A DNA stretch of 64,000 bases from Longilinea sp964536805 (GCA_964536805.1 CAZHYQ010000007.1:1-64000); one strand, 5' to 3'; positions 8,294-16,587 are shown, counted from the first letter of the stretch. Numbers and translations are program-made. The notes: generated by a model from the sequence alone, not told the origin.

Positions 8294-8340
8294 GTTCGAG
8301 TTCTGTCCCCACAAGGGGATCGACGACCGGGGGCACCAAG
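8294..8340 (+). repeat. Duplicated tRNA-Arg T-arm fragment with 21-nt insert
   Basis: 8295-8305 copies the tRNA segment TTCGAGTTCTG and 8327-8336 copies its 3' end CCGGGGGCAC. A 21-nt insert containing a CCCC/GGGG mini-hairpin splits the two. It looks like a decayed partial copy of the tRNA 3' half. Confidence 0.65.
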
Positions 8341-8374
8341 AATTGACGATTTTCGATTGCTGATTTTGATTTAA

Positions 8375-8402
8375 GACCCGCTGGCGCGGGTCGATTGTTT
8401 TA
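8375..8402 (+). terminator. Second terminator copy after tRNA-Arg
   Basis: Stem GACCCGC/GCGGGTC, loop TGGC, then a T-rich tail. Related in sequence to the terminator at 8271. Confidence 0.7.
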
Positions 8403-8495
8403 TCGGGTAGGGTGCCGTTCGAGACCTCGCAGAGGGCGAGAACGCACCGAGCAGCGGTCATGGGTGAAAATTGTAGTCTGCTGATTTCTGATTGA

Positions 8496-8523
8496 GACCC
8501 GCTGGCGCGGGTCGTTTGCTTTA
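8496..8523 (+). terminator. Third terminator copy after tRNA-Arg
   Basis: Stem, loop and first flanking base are identical to the copy at 8375, about 121 nt further on, with a TTTGCTTT tail. Followed at 8531 by a further copy of the TTCTGTCCCC motif seen in the T-arm fragment. Confidence 0.7.
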
Positions 8524-8577
8524 CACGTGTTCTCCTTCTGTCCCCGCAGGGGGATGGGAATCAAAAATTTTCAGGTA

Positions 8578-8599
8578 GGGGCGCGGCGCGCCGCGCCCC
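8578..8599. repeat. 22-bp perfect GC palindrome (REP-like)
   Basis: An uninterrupted self-complementary run built from GGGGCGCGGCG and its complement. Such palindromes are often dispersed repeats; only this copy was seen in the window. Confidence 0.6.
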
Positions 8600-8772
8600 A
8601 TGGCGTTGTCTTGAAAATAATTGAATTTCATTGACTGGACGAAAGTTTGGTAGCCGTTATCGCATCCTTAAAATAGAACTTCATCGGGTTGCCATGAACA
8701 ACATTTGCAAAATTCCTAGTATGATTAATCCATCCCCAAACGGCTATAACCGAATAATCAAGAGGCGCCAGG

Positions 8773-10866
8773 ATGAATAAGCTTCTTTTATTGCTTTCCC
8801 TCGGTCTGCTTTTACTTCTATCCGCCTGTGCTGCACCGACGGTTCTTCCCACGATTATCCCCACCAGCACCCCCACGGCCACCCTCACGCCCACCACACC
8901 GCCCACCGCTACGCCGGCGCCCACCTTCACACCCACGCAAACACCGCTGCCCAGCGCCACGCCCACCATCACCCCCACCCCGCTGCCCTTCGCTGAAACC
9001 GTGATTACCGGCGAGAACGCTGCCCGCGTCAGTCTGCTCGAAACGTGGGGGCGCGGCGCAGTCGAGGATGTGCAGCACGCCAACCCCGACCGCCTCCTGG
9101 TGAAATCCACCCTTGGCATCTATCTTTATCTTGGCGACGGATCGCAATTGATCGCCGCTTTTCCTGGCGCGCTGCGGGCGGATGTGTCACCCGATCAGGC
9201 CAGCGCCGCGCTGTTCTTTGCCGACAGTACGCTCCGGCTGATCAACCTGGGAGATGGCAGCATTTTACAGGAATGGCCAGGCCCGGTCGAAATCGCGGCC
9301 AATTTCTGCGAGTGGTGCGGTAGCGAGGCTCAACGCCAGAGCTACCTGCAGTATCTCATCGGCAGCCTTCCGCTTGCTTTTTCAGCCAACGGTAGTCTTT
9401 TGGCCTGCGCATATGTCGATGGAACAATCATGGTCTGGAACGCAACCGACGGTCAGCAGGTCGCCAGGCTCGACAATGACGTCGCCGGGCAACCCTATCA
9501 TATGGTCTTTATGCCTGACAACCAGAATCTGCTTGTCAATGCCTCCCGCGGTCCGAACGTCTATATCAATTCCTGGTCATTGGAAACCGGGGAATTGCTA
9601 TGGAACCAACGCGCAGAGGATTTCCTTTCGGCCAACCTGTTCTCGCCGGATGGAAATCTTTTCGGAGGAAGCGGTAAAAACGGGATTGTTTTGCACAATA
9701 AACGAGACGGCAGCCAGTACGGTAAGGTGGGCGGTTCTGCGGTCGGCTACCCGTTTTCTCCGGATTCGAAGAAAATGGTGACCGTCAGCCGGGGAAAAGT
9801 TGAGGTCTGGTTCGTTCAACCGCCGGTGCGGCTGTTAAAAACGTATTACACCGATTACACCGTGTACACCGCCGAATTCTCAGCTGACGGGCAGCAAATC
9901 ATCCTCAACGGCGGCCGGAAGGTCTATAACGCCGAGGATTATTCGCTTGTTTCGGAAGGCGAAGGCGCGCCGGCGCCCACTCAGCCGCCTGAGATCAGCC
10001 CGGATGTCTGGCTGGCAGGCGGGCATGTGCAAAACCCCGGCGAGATCATCCTGCTGCCGGGCCGCAATTTCTACGTATTCGGCGGGTCGCAGCAGGCCTG
10101 GCGCTGGGCGCCGCTGACCGGCGGGATGGTCTGGAGATCCTATCCCAAAGGCTCTGGCAGCGACCGCGCCATTTCCGCCGACGGCAGCCGCATTGCCGCC
10201 TGCCTGGAAGAGGGATTGGAAATCTACACCTTTGCCGATCAAAATTCGCAGCTCCTGCCGCGCTGCCGTTCGCGCAGCGTGTTGGCCTTCTCGCCCACCG
10301 GTGATTTAATGGCGCAGTCGCAAAACACGCAAATCAACACCATCAGCCTCACCGATGGAGCACTGCTGCACAATTACCTGTTCCAGATGAAACCGGTCGG
10401 CTGGTTCCGTTTCTCCGCGGATGGCAGCTACCTGGCTTCGGGCGGGTACGGCCAGCGCGGGGCGGGCGATTTTCACCTGTGGAAGATGACCGAGCCGGCC
10501 GGAAAAGTGAAACTGGAACCGGACGGCAGCCAATGGCTGGTCAGCGACGTGGCTTTCAGTTCGGATAATGCCTTCATGCTAGCCGCCCGGCAAAAGATCT
10601 GGTTATGGGATTTAACCACCGGTCTGTGCAAAGGCAGCCTGCCGGGCACAGGTTCGGTGCTGGCCATCTCGCCGGATGACCAGTTGGTGGCCGTCGGCAA
10701 TTACAGTGGCGAAATCCGGTTCATCTCGCTGGCGGGCCGCAAAGAGATTTTTACATTCCAGGCGCACCAAAGCAGCATTTTTGACCTGGCCTTCACGCCG
10801 GACGGCGCCAACCTCATTTCACTCGGCAGCAATGGCGATGTACGGTTGTGGGGTTTACCCAGGTGA
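8773..10866 (+). CDS. WD40-repeat lipoprotein
   Basis: 697 residues. Signal peptide with lipobox LSAC (Cys19), then a long Thr/Pro linker to about residue 75, then a beta-propeller region with many WD40-type blades (for example GTIMVWNATDGQ, IWLWDLTTG and a final DVRLWGLP). It should sit on the outer face of the membrane as a binding or scaffold surface; no catalytic domain is present. A weak CAGG precedes the start. A second WD40 lipoprotein lies at 47223 but differs strongly in base composition. Confidence 0.85.
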   Translation: MNKLLLLLSLGLLLLLSACAAPTVLPTIIPTSTPTATLTPTTPPTATPAPTFTPTQTPLPSATPTITPTPLPFAETVITGENAARVSLLETWGRGAVEDVQHANPDRLLVKSTLGIYLYLGDGSQLIAAFPGALRADVSPDQASAALFFADSTLRLINLGDGSILQEWPGPVEIAANFCEWCGSEAQRQSYLQYLIGSLPLAFSANGSLLACAYVDGTIMVWNATDGQQVARLDNDVAGQPYHMVFMPDNQNLLVNASRGPNVYINSWSLETGELLWNQRAEDFLSANLFSPDGNLFGGSGKNGIVLHNKRDGSQYGKVGGSAVGYPFSPDSKKMVTVSRGKVEVWFVQPPVRLLKTYYTDYTVYTAEFSADGQQIILNGGRKVYNAEDYSLVSEGEGAPAPTQPPEISPDVWLAGGHVQNPGEIILLPGRNFYVFGGSQQAWRWAPLTGGMVWRSYPKGSGSDRAISADGSRIAACLEEGLEIYTFADQNSQLLPRCRSRSVLAFSPTGDLMAQSQNTQINTISLTDGALLHNYLFQMKPVGWFRFSADGSYLASGGYGQRGAGDFHLWKMTEPAGKVKLEPDGSQWLVSDVAFSSDNAFMLAARQKIWLWDLTTGLCKGSLPGTGSVLAISPDDQLVAVGNYSGEIRFISLAGRKEIFTFQAHQSSIFDLAFTPDGANLISLGSNGDVRLWGLPR

Positions 10867-10893
10867 GGGCCTGCCCTGACCGCCTGATTGATC

Positions 10894-11286
10894 CTAGCGG
10901 ACCATGAGGCCAATTTCCACTCGCGCGGTCTGCTCGCTGTTGACCAGCACATCCGCCTGCAACTTGGTGGTTGTGGTCTCTCCGCCATAATAGAACACGC
11001 AGTACTGGCCGGCCTTCAAATCTGAAAATACCGCCACCCCTTTTTCATCTGTCTGGACGCGTTCAGGTTTCTGATCTCCGAGCTTGGAACATGGATGCAT
11101 TTCCGGTCTGGCCACGTAATCCATTTTTCCTGCTTCGCCCGCGTCAAAAACGCCGTTCGCGTTGCTGTCCAGATAAATGAAGACTTCGATTTTTCCCGGC
11201 TTGCCGTTGTCAACCGCCTGCGGCGTCTGTCCGCTGCATCCCGCCAGCAAAAACACTGCCAAAAATACCGCTAAAATGGTTTTCAT
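10894..11286 (-). CDS. Small lipoprotein with SdrD-B-like fold
   Basis: 130 residues. Lipobox LAGC (Cys17). The motif DSNANGVFDAGE at 40-51 is the calcium-loop signature of SdrD B-like / Cna-B-like domains, and the YCVFYYGG segment near the end fits the same sandwich. Likely a surface-anchored small module; role unknown. It converges with the WD40 lipoprotein gene (27 nt apart). Confidence 0.72.
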   Translation of the reverse strand: MKTILAVFLAVFLLAGCSGQTPQAVDNGKPGKIEVFIYLDSNANGVFDAGEAGKMDYVARPEMHPCSKLGDQKPERVQTDEKGVAVFSDLKAGQYCVFYYGGETTTTKLQADVLVNSEQTARVEIGLMVR

Positions 11287-11411
11287 GTGATTCTTTCTGT
11301 TTTCAGATCCAAAACCGGCTCAATTACGCTTCCATGAGTATAGATGGATTAATTCAGACAATCAATATCCTAATTTATTAAGAAAATCAGTTCCACCTGT
11401 GGGAAATTCCC

Positions 11412-11441
11412 TTGCACCTTCCCGCCTGCATCGATTATCAT
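11412..11441 (+). promoter_or_regulatory. surE promoter, leaderless
   Basis: TTGCAC (11412-11417), 18-nt spacer, TATCAT (11436-11441). The -10 ends 6 nt before the surE ATG, so transcription should start at or next to the start codon. Confidence 0.6.
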
Positions 11442-11447
11442 CACCCC

Positions 11448-12260
11448 ATGAGCAAAATCCGCAAGCAAATTCTCCTGACCAATGACGACGGCATCCGGTC
11501 GCCCGGGCTGTGGGCCGCGGCGCAGGCACTGGCCCCGCTCGGCTTTGTCACCATCGCCGCCCCGCGCGACCAGTATTCCGGCGCCGGCCGCAGCCTGCCG
11601 GTGACCAGCGATGGCCGCATCACGCGCCAGACGCTGCAAATCGGTTCGCAGCAGTGGACCGCCTACGCCATCGGCGGCACGCCAGCCCAGAGCGTGCTGC
11701 ACGCCTGCCTCGAGATTCTGCCGCAGCCGCCCGACCTGGTGGTTTCAGGCATCAATTACGGCGAGAACGTCGGCTCAGGCGTGACCGTTTCAGGTACTGT
11801 GGGCGCCGCCCTGGAGGGTGCCGCCTTCGGCATCCCAGCCATCGCGGTATCGCTCGAACTGCCCAGCATGGATTTTATGAGCTATTCCGAGGAGATCGAT
11901 TTCTCGGTGGCAGGATTCTTCACCCATTACTTTGCCCAGCGCCTGCTGGAAGAACGCCTGCCGGAGGACGTGGATGTGCTCAAGGTGGAAGTGCCAGCCA
12001 ATGCAACACCGCAAACCCCCTGGGAACTGACGCGCATGGCGCATCACAACCGCTATTTTCTGCCCTTCCCCAACCGCAAGGGCGCCATGGATGAACCCGG
12101 CGTCATCGACGTGCGCATCCAGGTCGAGCCGGATGAAATCCCGGTCGATTCGGACATCTACATGCTGCGCATTGAGAAGAAGGTGGCCGTCACCCCGCTC
12201 AGTCTGGATATGACCTCGCGCGTCGATTTCAATGACCTGCGAAACCTATTAAAGGCATAA
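11448..12260 (+). CDS. surE: 5'/3'-nucleotidase SurE
   Basis: 270 residues from the ATG at 11448, where homology begins (KQILLTNDDG, the metal-binding DD pair). The frame stays open 12 codons further upstream but those residues do not fit the family. SurE dephosphorylates nucleoside 5' and 3' monophosphates. The SGINYGENVGSGVTVSGTVG segment is also diagnostic. No Shine-Dalgarno is present, in line with a leaderless mRNA. Confidence 0.92.
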   Translation: MSKIRKQILLTNDDGIRSPGLWAAAQALAPLGFVTIAAPRDQYSGAGRSLPVTSDGRITRQTLQIGSQQWTAYAIGGTPAQSVLHACLEILPQPPDLVVSGINYGENVGSGVTVSGTVGAALEGAAFGIPAIAVSLELPSMDFMSYSEEIDFSVAGFFTHYFAQRLLEERLPEDVDVLKVEVPANATPQTPWELTRMAHHNRYFLPFPNRKGAMDEPGVIDVRIQVEPDEIPVDSDIYMLRIEKKVAVTPLSLDMTSRVDFNDLRNLLKA

Positions 12261-12263
12261 GGA

Positions 12264-12532
12264 TTCACCACGGAGACGCGGAGTTCACGGAGAAGAATCA
12301 ATCTGGGAGGAGTGGTCCGTGGGTGATATTTTCTCTTTTCCCTGATTTTTACCCGGGGTGCTGGAAAGAATTCAAGGTTCTGTAGAAAAAAGGAAAATTA
12401 TATTGGTGAGGAACAGATTGATTAGCGGTGATAACCATTGGAGGAAATGAGAGGAGTCGTGAATATTCACGGCTCCTCTTTATTTCCGCTCTACATTCTC
12501 TTCTCCGTGTCCTCCGTGCCTCCGTGGTTAAT
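12264..12532. repeat. MITE-like element with CCACGGAG inverted ends, copy 1
   Basis: The left end (12264-12295, CACCACGGAGACGCGGAG and on) and right end (12501-12532) are inverted imperfect copies of each other. The interior carries TTTTCCCTGATTTTTAC, which recurs in copy 2 at 59084. The right end overlaps the RIO kinase gene and supplies its stop codon. Confidence 0.65.
12451..12487 (+). terminator. Hairpin terminator inside the repeat element
   Basis: Arms GAGGAG(T)CGTGAATA and complement form a nearly perfect 15-bp stem followed by TTTATTT. May end surE transcription, about 190 nt after its stop. Confidence 0.6.
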
Positions 12533-13568
12533 CTTCTGTGGATATTACATCGTCCTCCCAGCCATCCGGCGCGGAAGGAACCAGCAATTTGCTGCCCTCC
12601 CACAGATCCGCCGCCAGCTGCTGCGGGTCGCTGCGGATGCCGTAGCGGGTGAAATACTGGCACAGGCGCCGCACGTCGCGCCGGAAGATGTCATAGCCGT
12701 CGCGGTTGGTGACGGGATCGATGGCCTGCGGAAAGTCGATGATGCGGAATTCGCCCTCCCAATAGAGCACATTGTAGGCGGAAAGGTCGCCGTGCACGCG
12801 GCGCAGTGCCAGCATGCGCGCCACGTTATCCATCAGGCGGTCAAAAACGCGCTGCGCTTCACGCCGCTCGAGCGTGACCTCGTTGAGCGTCGGCGCCGGA
12901 GCGCTGGCCTCGCCCAGGTATTCCATCAGGATGGTGTTGTCGCCGCAGGCCAGCGGGCGCGGCACGTCCAGGCCGGCCTGAAAAAGGATTTCCAGCGTGC
13001 GGTATTCGTGCATCAACCAGGAGAAGTGCGCCAGCCCCTTGCCGTACTTGGTGCCGTTCTTGACGGCAATGAGTTCCTTGGGGTCGTGCACTTCCTTGCC
13101 GTATTCATCCAGCACCGCGCGTCCGGCGCGATAGCGTGAATCATTGCGCAGGTTGCGGAACATGCGCGGGCGGTACAGTTTGGCGGCCAGCAGTTCTTCT
13201 CCGTGAGCGCTGCGCGAGGTGCAGCAGTAGACGTTGGCTTCCTTGCCGCCTTTGACCCTGGCGATCACGTCGCTGATCAACCCGACGTCGTAGAAAGCGC
13301 CCAGGTAGTTCAGGATCCATTCACGCTCATGGAAGGAAGATTGAAAAGTGGGGTGAAAGATCTCCTCCGATGCCAGCAGCGCGGCGCCGCCGCGGTCAAT
13401 CAGTTCATTGACCGCCACCTGCTGCTGTTTCTTTTGCGGTAAAGCCGTTCCCTGAACATGGCGGCCGTGCTTTTTGAGCCGCGGAGCCGGGCTTGCGCGC
13501 CGGTCGCGCGGGTCTTGATAAACTTCCAATTCTTCATCCGCGAAGAATTTGGGATTCATTTTGGTCAT
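12528..13568 (-). CDS. RIO-type (RIO1-like) serine/threonine protein kinase
   Basis: 346 residues. Nucleotide loop VKGGKEANVY (106-114), Lys130 in AAKLYRP, catalytic loop VHGDLSAYN (Asp261) and metal-binding IIDFPQAI (Asp278), all intact. RIO kinases act in ribosome maturation in archaea and eukaryotes; bacterial members are poorly studied. Its 5' region carries two short ORFs and two terminator-like hairpins. Its stop codon TAA is contributed by the right end of the repeat element, so the last few codons may have been changed by that insertion. Confidence 0.9.
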   Translation of the reverse strand: MTKMNPKFFADEELEVYQDPRDRRASPAPRLKKHGRHVQGTALPQKKQQQVAVNELIDRGGAALLASEEIFHPTFQSSFHEREWILNYLGAFYDVGLISDVIARVKGGKEANVYCCTSRSAHGEELLAAKLYRPRMFRNLRNDSRYRAGRAVLDEYGKEVHDPKELIAVKNGTKYGKGLAHFSWLMHEYRTLEILFQAGLDVPRPLACGDNTILMEYLGEASAPAPTLNEVTLERREAQRVFDRLMDNVARMLALRRVHGDLSAYNVLYWEGEFRIIDFPQAIDPVTNRDGYDIFRRDVRRLCQYFTRYGIRSDPQQLAADLWEGSKLLVPSAPDGWEDDVISTED

Positions 13569-13577
13569 AGTCTGGTT

Positions 13578-13685
13578 TCACTCCAATAGTTGATCGGTGA
13601 AAGTGGCGATTGCGATAAACCATGCCGGTTGAAAACCAGCCGCTAAGTCATTCTTGAGATGGATGTTCCTGTTTCGATTGCTCAT
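13578..13685 (-). CDS. Short ORF (35 aa) directly upstream of RIO kinase
   Basis: ATG at 13685 with GGAGG 5 nt upstream, a very good ribosome site. The product starts MSNRNRNIHLKNDLAAG and resembles nothing I know. It lies after the second terminator-like hairpin and ends 9 nt before the RIO start. Because the RIO start has only a distant TTGGAG, ribosomes leaving this ORF may feed RIO translation. It could be a real small protein or a coupling peptide. Confidence 0.55.
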   Translation of the reverse strand: MSNRNRNIHLKNDLAAGFQPAWFIAIATFTDQLLE

Positions 13686-13715
13686 TTACTCCTCCAAGCT
13701 CAGAACTCGTTTAAT

Positions 13716-13761
13716 CAATAAAAGCCCCGGCAAGCCGTGGGTATCAGTCTGCTGCCGGGGC
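13716..13761 (-). terminator. Second terminator-like hairpin in the RIO leader
   Basis: Arms 13724-13732 and 13753-13761 (GCCCCGGCA) with a 20-nt loop; TTTTATT follows on the minus strand. It sits between the first leader ORF and the 35-aa ORF. Confidence 0.72.
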
Positions 13762-13767
13762 CGTTGC

Positions 13768-13782
13768 ACCTCAAAAAGAGGT
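13768..13782 (-). repeat. Small hairpin between the two RIO leader terminators
   Basis: ACCTC/GAGGT, 5-nt T loop on the transcript strand. Confidence 0.4.
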
Positions 13783-13790
13783 CGCGGGAC

Positions 13791-13820
13791 AAAAAACCGC
13801 AGGGCGCGGGCGCTCTGCGG
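13791..13820 (-). terminator. First terminator-like hairpin in the RIO leader
   Basis: CCGCAG/CTGCGG extended inside by GCG/CGC, followed by six T on the minus strand. The upstream arm GCAG(A)GCGC at 13810-13818 is also complementary to GCGCCTGC at 13856-13863 in the leader ORF, with one bulged A, so an antiterminator can form. Confidence 0.8.
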
Positions 13821-13851
13821 TGAAATTAGCTAAACGGAAAAGCTTAGCCTA

Positions 13852-13920
13852 CTAAGCAGGCGCACTCATGCGGGGCAGCACTGTGCCTGAAAAATGAACT
13901 CTTCTGTTGTCCTGTTGCAT
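13852..13920 (-). CDS. Probable leader peptide (22 aa) of the RIO kinase transcript
   Basis: ATG at 13920 with a near-perfect AAGGAGGT 6 nt upstream, and an ideal promoter about 35 nt further up. The peptide begins MQQDNRRVHF and ends in PRMSAPA. Residues 6-7 are two AGA arginine codons in a row, which are likely rare in this GC-rich genome. The stop is followed within about 35 nt by the first terminator. The layout is that of an attenuator leader. Confidence 0.65.
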   Translation of the reverse strand: MQQDNRRVHFSGTVLPRMSAPA

Positions 13921-13954
13921 GAGCACACCTCCTTCCTGTAATGTAGATGAGAAA

Positions 13955-13983
13955 AGTCTAGCATATCCCTTTACGCGAGTCAA
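13955..13983 (-). promoter_or_regulatory. Strong promoter of the RIO kinase leader
   Basis: TTGACT (13978-13983), 17-nt spacer, TAGACT (13955-13960) on the minus strand, near the sigma-70 consensus. Confidence 0.8.
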
Positions 13984-14033
13984 GTGATCCTGTCCGCCTG
14001 GCCCGGAAGGCTTTCCCAGATGAAAAATATTCC

Positions 14034-14062
14034 TTGACAAGAAACCTGGCATGAATTATGCA
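14034..14062 (+). promoter_or_regulatory. Promoter of the PilZ gene
   Basis: TTGACA (14034-14039), 17-nt spacer, TATGCA (14057-14062), diverging from the RIO leader promoter. Confidence 0.6.
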
Positions 14063-14123
14063 ATATTGGATAAAAGTGCATATAATTAGTTATGCACGCC
14101 CATCTTTACAAAGCAGGCATATT

Positions 14124-14414
14124 ATGATCGATCGCACAGCTCTTGGTTTCGTAAACACCCGGCGGGCAAACCGTGTTGAATGGGAAAGGCCGGTAAGCAT
14201 TGTTTCACCGGTTTTGGTTTCCGGAAGCTCCGTTAATGTCAGCGCAACGGGCATTTTACTCAGCTTGCCGCACGATCCATTCCTGCAGGTCGGCACGCGG
14301 GTCGCATTGGCGATTCCGCATATGGATGGTCACGCGACATTGACGGTACGCGGGAACGTGGTGCGGGTGGAACAAAACGCCGAAGAAGTTCGGGTGGCAA
14401 TCAACCTGGACTGA
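14124..14414 (+). CDS. PilZ-domain protein (predicted c-di-GMP binder)
   Basis: 96 residues from the ATG at 14124. The c-di-GMP signature is present: RRANR (Arg13 to Arg17, RxxxR) and, after a short strand, NVSATG matching (D/N)xSxxG. The protein is a single PilZ domain with no partner domain, so it would act by binding another protein on c-di-GMP binding. The frame is open from 14058 but those residues lie next to the -10 box and are unlikely to be coding. Confidence 0.8.
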   Translation: MIDRTALGFVNTRRANRVEWERPVSIVSPVLVSGSSVNVSATGILLSLPHDPFLQVGTRVALAIPHMDGHATLTVRGNVVRVEQNAEEVRVAINLD

Positions 14415-14480
14415 TTCGCCCGGCGACCGCCTGGCTCAAATCGCCATCGCTTTAAATTTAATCAAAAAATATGAACCTCA

Positions 14481-14505
14481 ACGGCAGGGATCTCCTGCCG
14501 TTTTT
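14481..14505 (+). terminator. Terminator of the PilZ gene
   Basis: ACGGCAGG/CCTGCCGT stem with a 5-nt loop and a T5 run on the plus strand, just before the convergent DUF4037 gene ends. Confidence 0.85.
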
Positions 14506-14510
14506 CGTAT

Positions 14511-15626
14511 TCAATCGGGCCGGTACAATCCCAGCAATTTCCCGCCCCACTGAGCGGATTCCAGCAGATCGGTGTTGTCGCTGAAAAGGTCGATGCTGCC
14601 GATGGGCGGACGGGTCGCGATCTGCTGCACCTCAGGGTCGCGGATTTGCGCCAGCAGCGCCGTGCTGAAACGCTCTGCGCCCAGGACGCGGAAAGGACGG
14701 CCAAAAAAGGGGTGCACCTGTTCATCCAGCGGCTCGGTCAAGCGAAGGCGGTTGTGCTGCCCGGCTAAAAATTCATAGGCGGCACACAGATGCGGCTCAC
14801 GTTCCTGCCAGGTCGGCGCGCGCAGGACGCCCTGCAAATGCGGCGCCAATTCGGCGGCGCAGGCCAGGCGGGCAAACGCGCTGCCCAACCACTTTGGATA
14901 GGGCATATAAGCGCGCTCCATCAGGAATACCAGCCGCATGCAATCCCGCACCAGCCGCGCGGCGATCAGCTGCGAACCCAGCTCGTCGCCGGCATATCCC
15001 GCGCGCCCGGTCAGGTGTTCTTCCTGCCCGATCCGCGCCCAGCCAGCCGCCAGCAGGTAGAGCCACACATCCTGCGGATAATACGCCAGTCGCCCGCGCA
15101 AGTTTTCCAGGCCGATCTCGTCCCAATACACCGCCCCGGCCGTAATTGAAAGCAGCTTCTGTTGCGGAAAGGTCAGCCAGGCCGCGACTGTCGGGGGCAA
15201 TTCCATGTCCCAACCGAGCAGATCCAGGCAAAAGCCGCGCAGCGTGTGGATTTCCACGCGGTGATTGATCAGCCCGCCGGGCTGCGGCATCTGCGGAAGC
15301 TGCGTGCCGTGATCTTGCGGGTCGGGTTCGCTAAAATGGGTGGAATACCCCAGAAATTGCGGCGGCAGATGGCGTGCCAGAGAGTCATGCAGGGCATCGT
15401 GTTCAATCGCCCAGTCCCGCTCGCCGAGAAAAAGCAGCAGTCTAGGTCCCCAGCAGTGGTCGGCAGACATGGGCGTGTCGAAGCCCAGAACTTCCGAACC
15501 CGGGCCGATCAGGGCGGCCGCGTGGCGCAAATTGGGATAGTAAGCCTGCAAAAGCGGCCTGACAGCTTCCTGATAAAACCACCGGCTGAGTTCCAACCCG
15601 GGGATGAAGGCAGCCTGCCCGCTCAA
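14511..15626 (-). CDS. DUF4037 domain protein
   Basis: 371 residues matching the DUF4037 family: FIPGLELSRWFYQEAV at the start, GSEVLGFDTPMSADHCWGP, YPQDVWLYLLAAGWARI and GDELGSQLIAARLVRD. The GS...D..D pattern near the N-terminus recalls nucleotidyltransferase folds, but the reaction is unknown. The TTG start overlaps the TGA of the upstream membrane protein gene, so the two are coupled. Confidence 0.8.
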   Translation of the reverse strand: MSGQAAFIPGLELSRWFYQEAVRPLLQAYYPNLRHAAALIGPGSEVLGFDTPMSADHCWGPRLLLFLGERDWAIEHDALHDSLARHLPPQFLGYSTHFSEPDPQDHGTQLPQMPQPGGLINHRVEIHTLRGFCLDLLGWDMELPPTVAAWLTFPQQKLLSITAGAVYWDEIGLENLRGRLAYYPQDVWLYLLAAGWARIGQEEHLTGRAGYAGDELGSQLIAARLVRDCMRLVFLMERAYMPYPKWLGSAFARLACAAELAPHLQGVLRAPTWQEREPHLCAAYEFLAGQHNRLRLTEPLDEQVHPFFGRPFRVLGAERFSTALLAQIRDPEVQQIATRPPIGSIDLFSDNTDLLESAQWGGKLLGLYRPD

Positions 15627-16495
15627 GGAATCAGACCTTCAGGCAGCCAATCGCGGCAGGCAGGCACATCCTGCTGGTTTTCGTACAGGCAAGCCAGCCA
15701 GTAGCCGTTTTGGAAATGCGCCATCACCACGGCGTGTTGTGTTTCATTTTCCAAGGAACCGCGCGGAATGGCGAAGCGGTTGAGATCGCGGTCAATCCAC
15801 TCCAGTTCGTAAGGACCCTGAGCACGGGTGGCGAAGTTGGTCACCAGCGGCGGATGAAGCGAAACCGGCAGCGCCGCGGACCCGATATTTTCGTCGATCA
15901 ATTGTTTGGTCGCCACAAGTTCCACCCGTCCGGCAGCCGGAACTGTCTTCATCAGGCCGATCAATGCCGCGGTCAATAACAACAGCGCTGGCAACCCGAC
16001 GGTTTGCCAGGCATGCGGCGGATCCCGCCGGGCTTCTTCAGCGCGGTTGACTACCAGGCGGAAAATCAAAGTCACCGGCACAGCCAGGCCAAACAACGGC
16101 AGTAGTAGAATGCTCATCGATGCCTGACCGCCCAGGCTGAGCCCGGACTCGTCTTTTGTGGCAATAAAAAGGATCACTCCAAGCAGCAGGCCTGCAGTAG
16201 CCCCGCCCAACAAAACGCCGTTGACCGAACCGGTCGGCCAGGCGGTGATCAAACCCAGCAGGCCGCCAATCAGCGTTGCCAAAAGGATGTTGATCACAAC
16301 TCCGAAGGGCGGTTGGTAAAAAGCCACGGACGGCACCAGGATGGGATTGATGCACTGTGAAAACAAGGCGATGAACAGTCCCAGGCCCGATCCCAACAGG
16401 CCGCCCATAACACGCCTGAAGCGGCGCCGCGCAAACATGCGCGTTTCGTCGAGCGGGGTGAGTAACAATGGGGTTTGGGAGGAGACGGTTTGCAT
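15623..16495 (-). CDS. Membrane protein of unknown function
   Basis: 290 residues with about five hydrophobic segments in the first 190 residues and a soluble C-terminal domain of about 100 residues (TNFATRAQGPYELEWIDRD). I do not recognise the family. It overlaps and precedes the DUF4037 gene. Confidence 0.7.
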   Translation of the reverse strand: MQTVSSQTPLLLTPLDETRMFARRRFRRVMGGLLGSGLGLFIALFSQCINPILVPSVAFYQPPFGVVINILLATLIGGLLGLITAWPTGSVNGVLLGGATAGLLLGVILFIATKDESGLSLGGQASMSILLLPLFGLAVPVTLIFRLVVNRAEEARRDPPHAWQTVGLPALLLLTAALIGLMKTVPAAGRVELVATKQLIDENIGSAALPVSLHPPLVTNFATRAQGPYELEWIDRDLNRFAIPRGSLENETQHAVVMAHFQNGYWLACLYENQQDVPACRDWLPEGLIP

Positions 16496-16587
16496 GGGGA
16501 AGTGTGAGAACTCGATTTGGGCTGAGTAAATCAGTTATATCACGCCCGCGGATGATCGGGATCAGCCATCCGGCCAGATGGGTAGCG

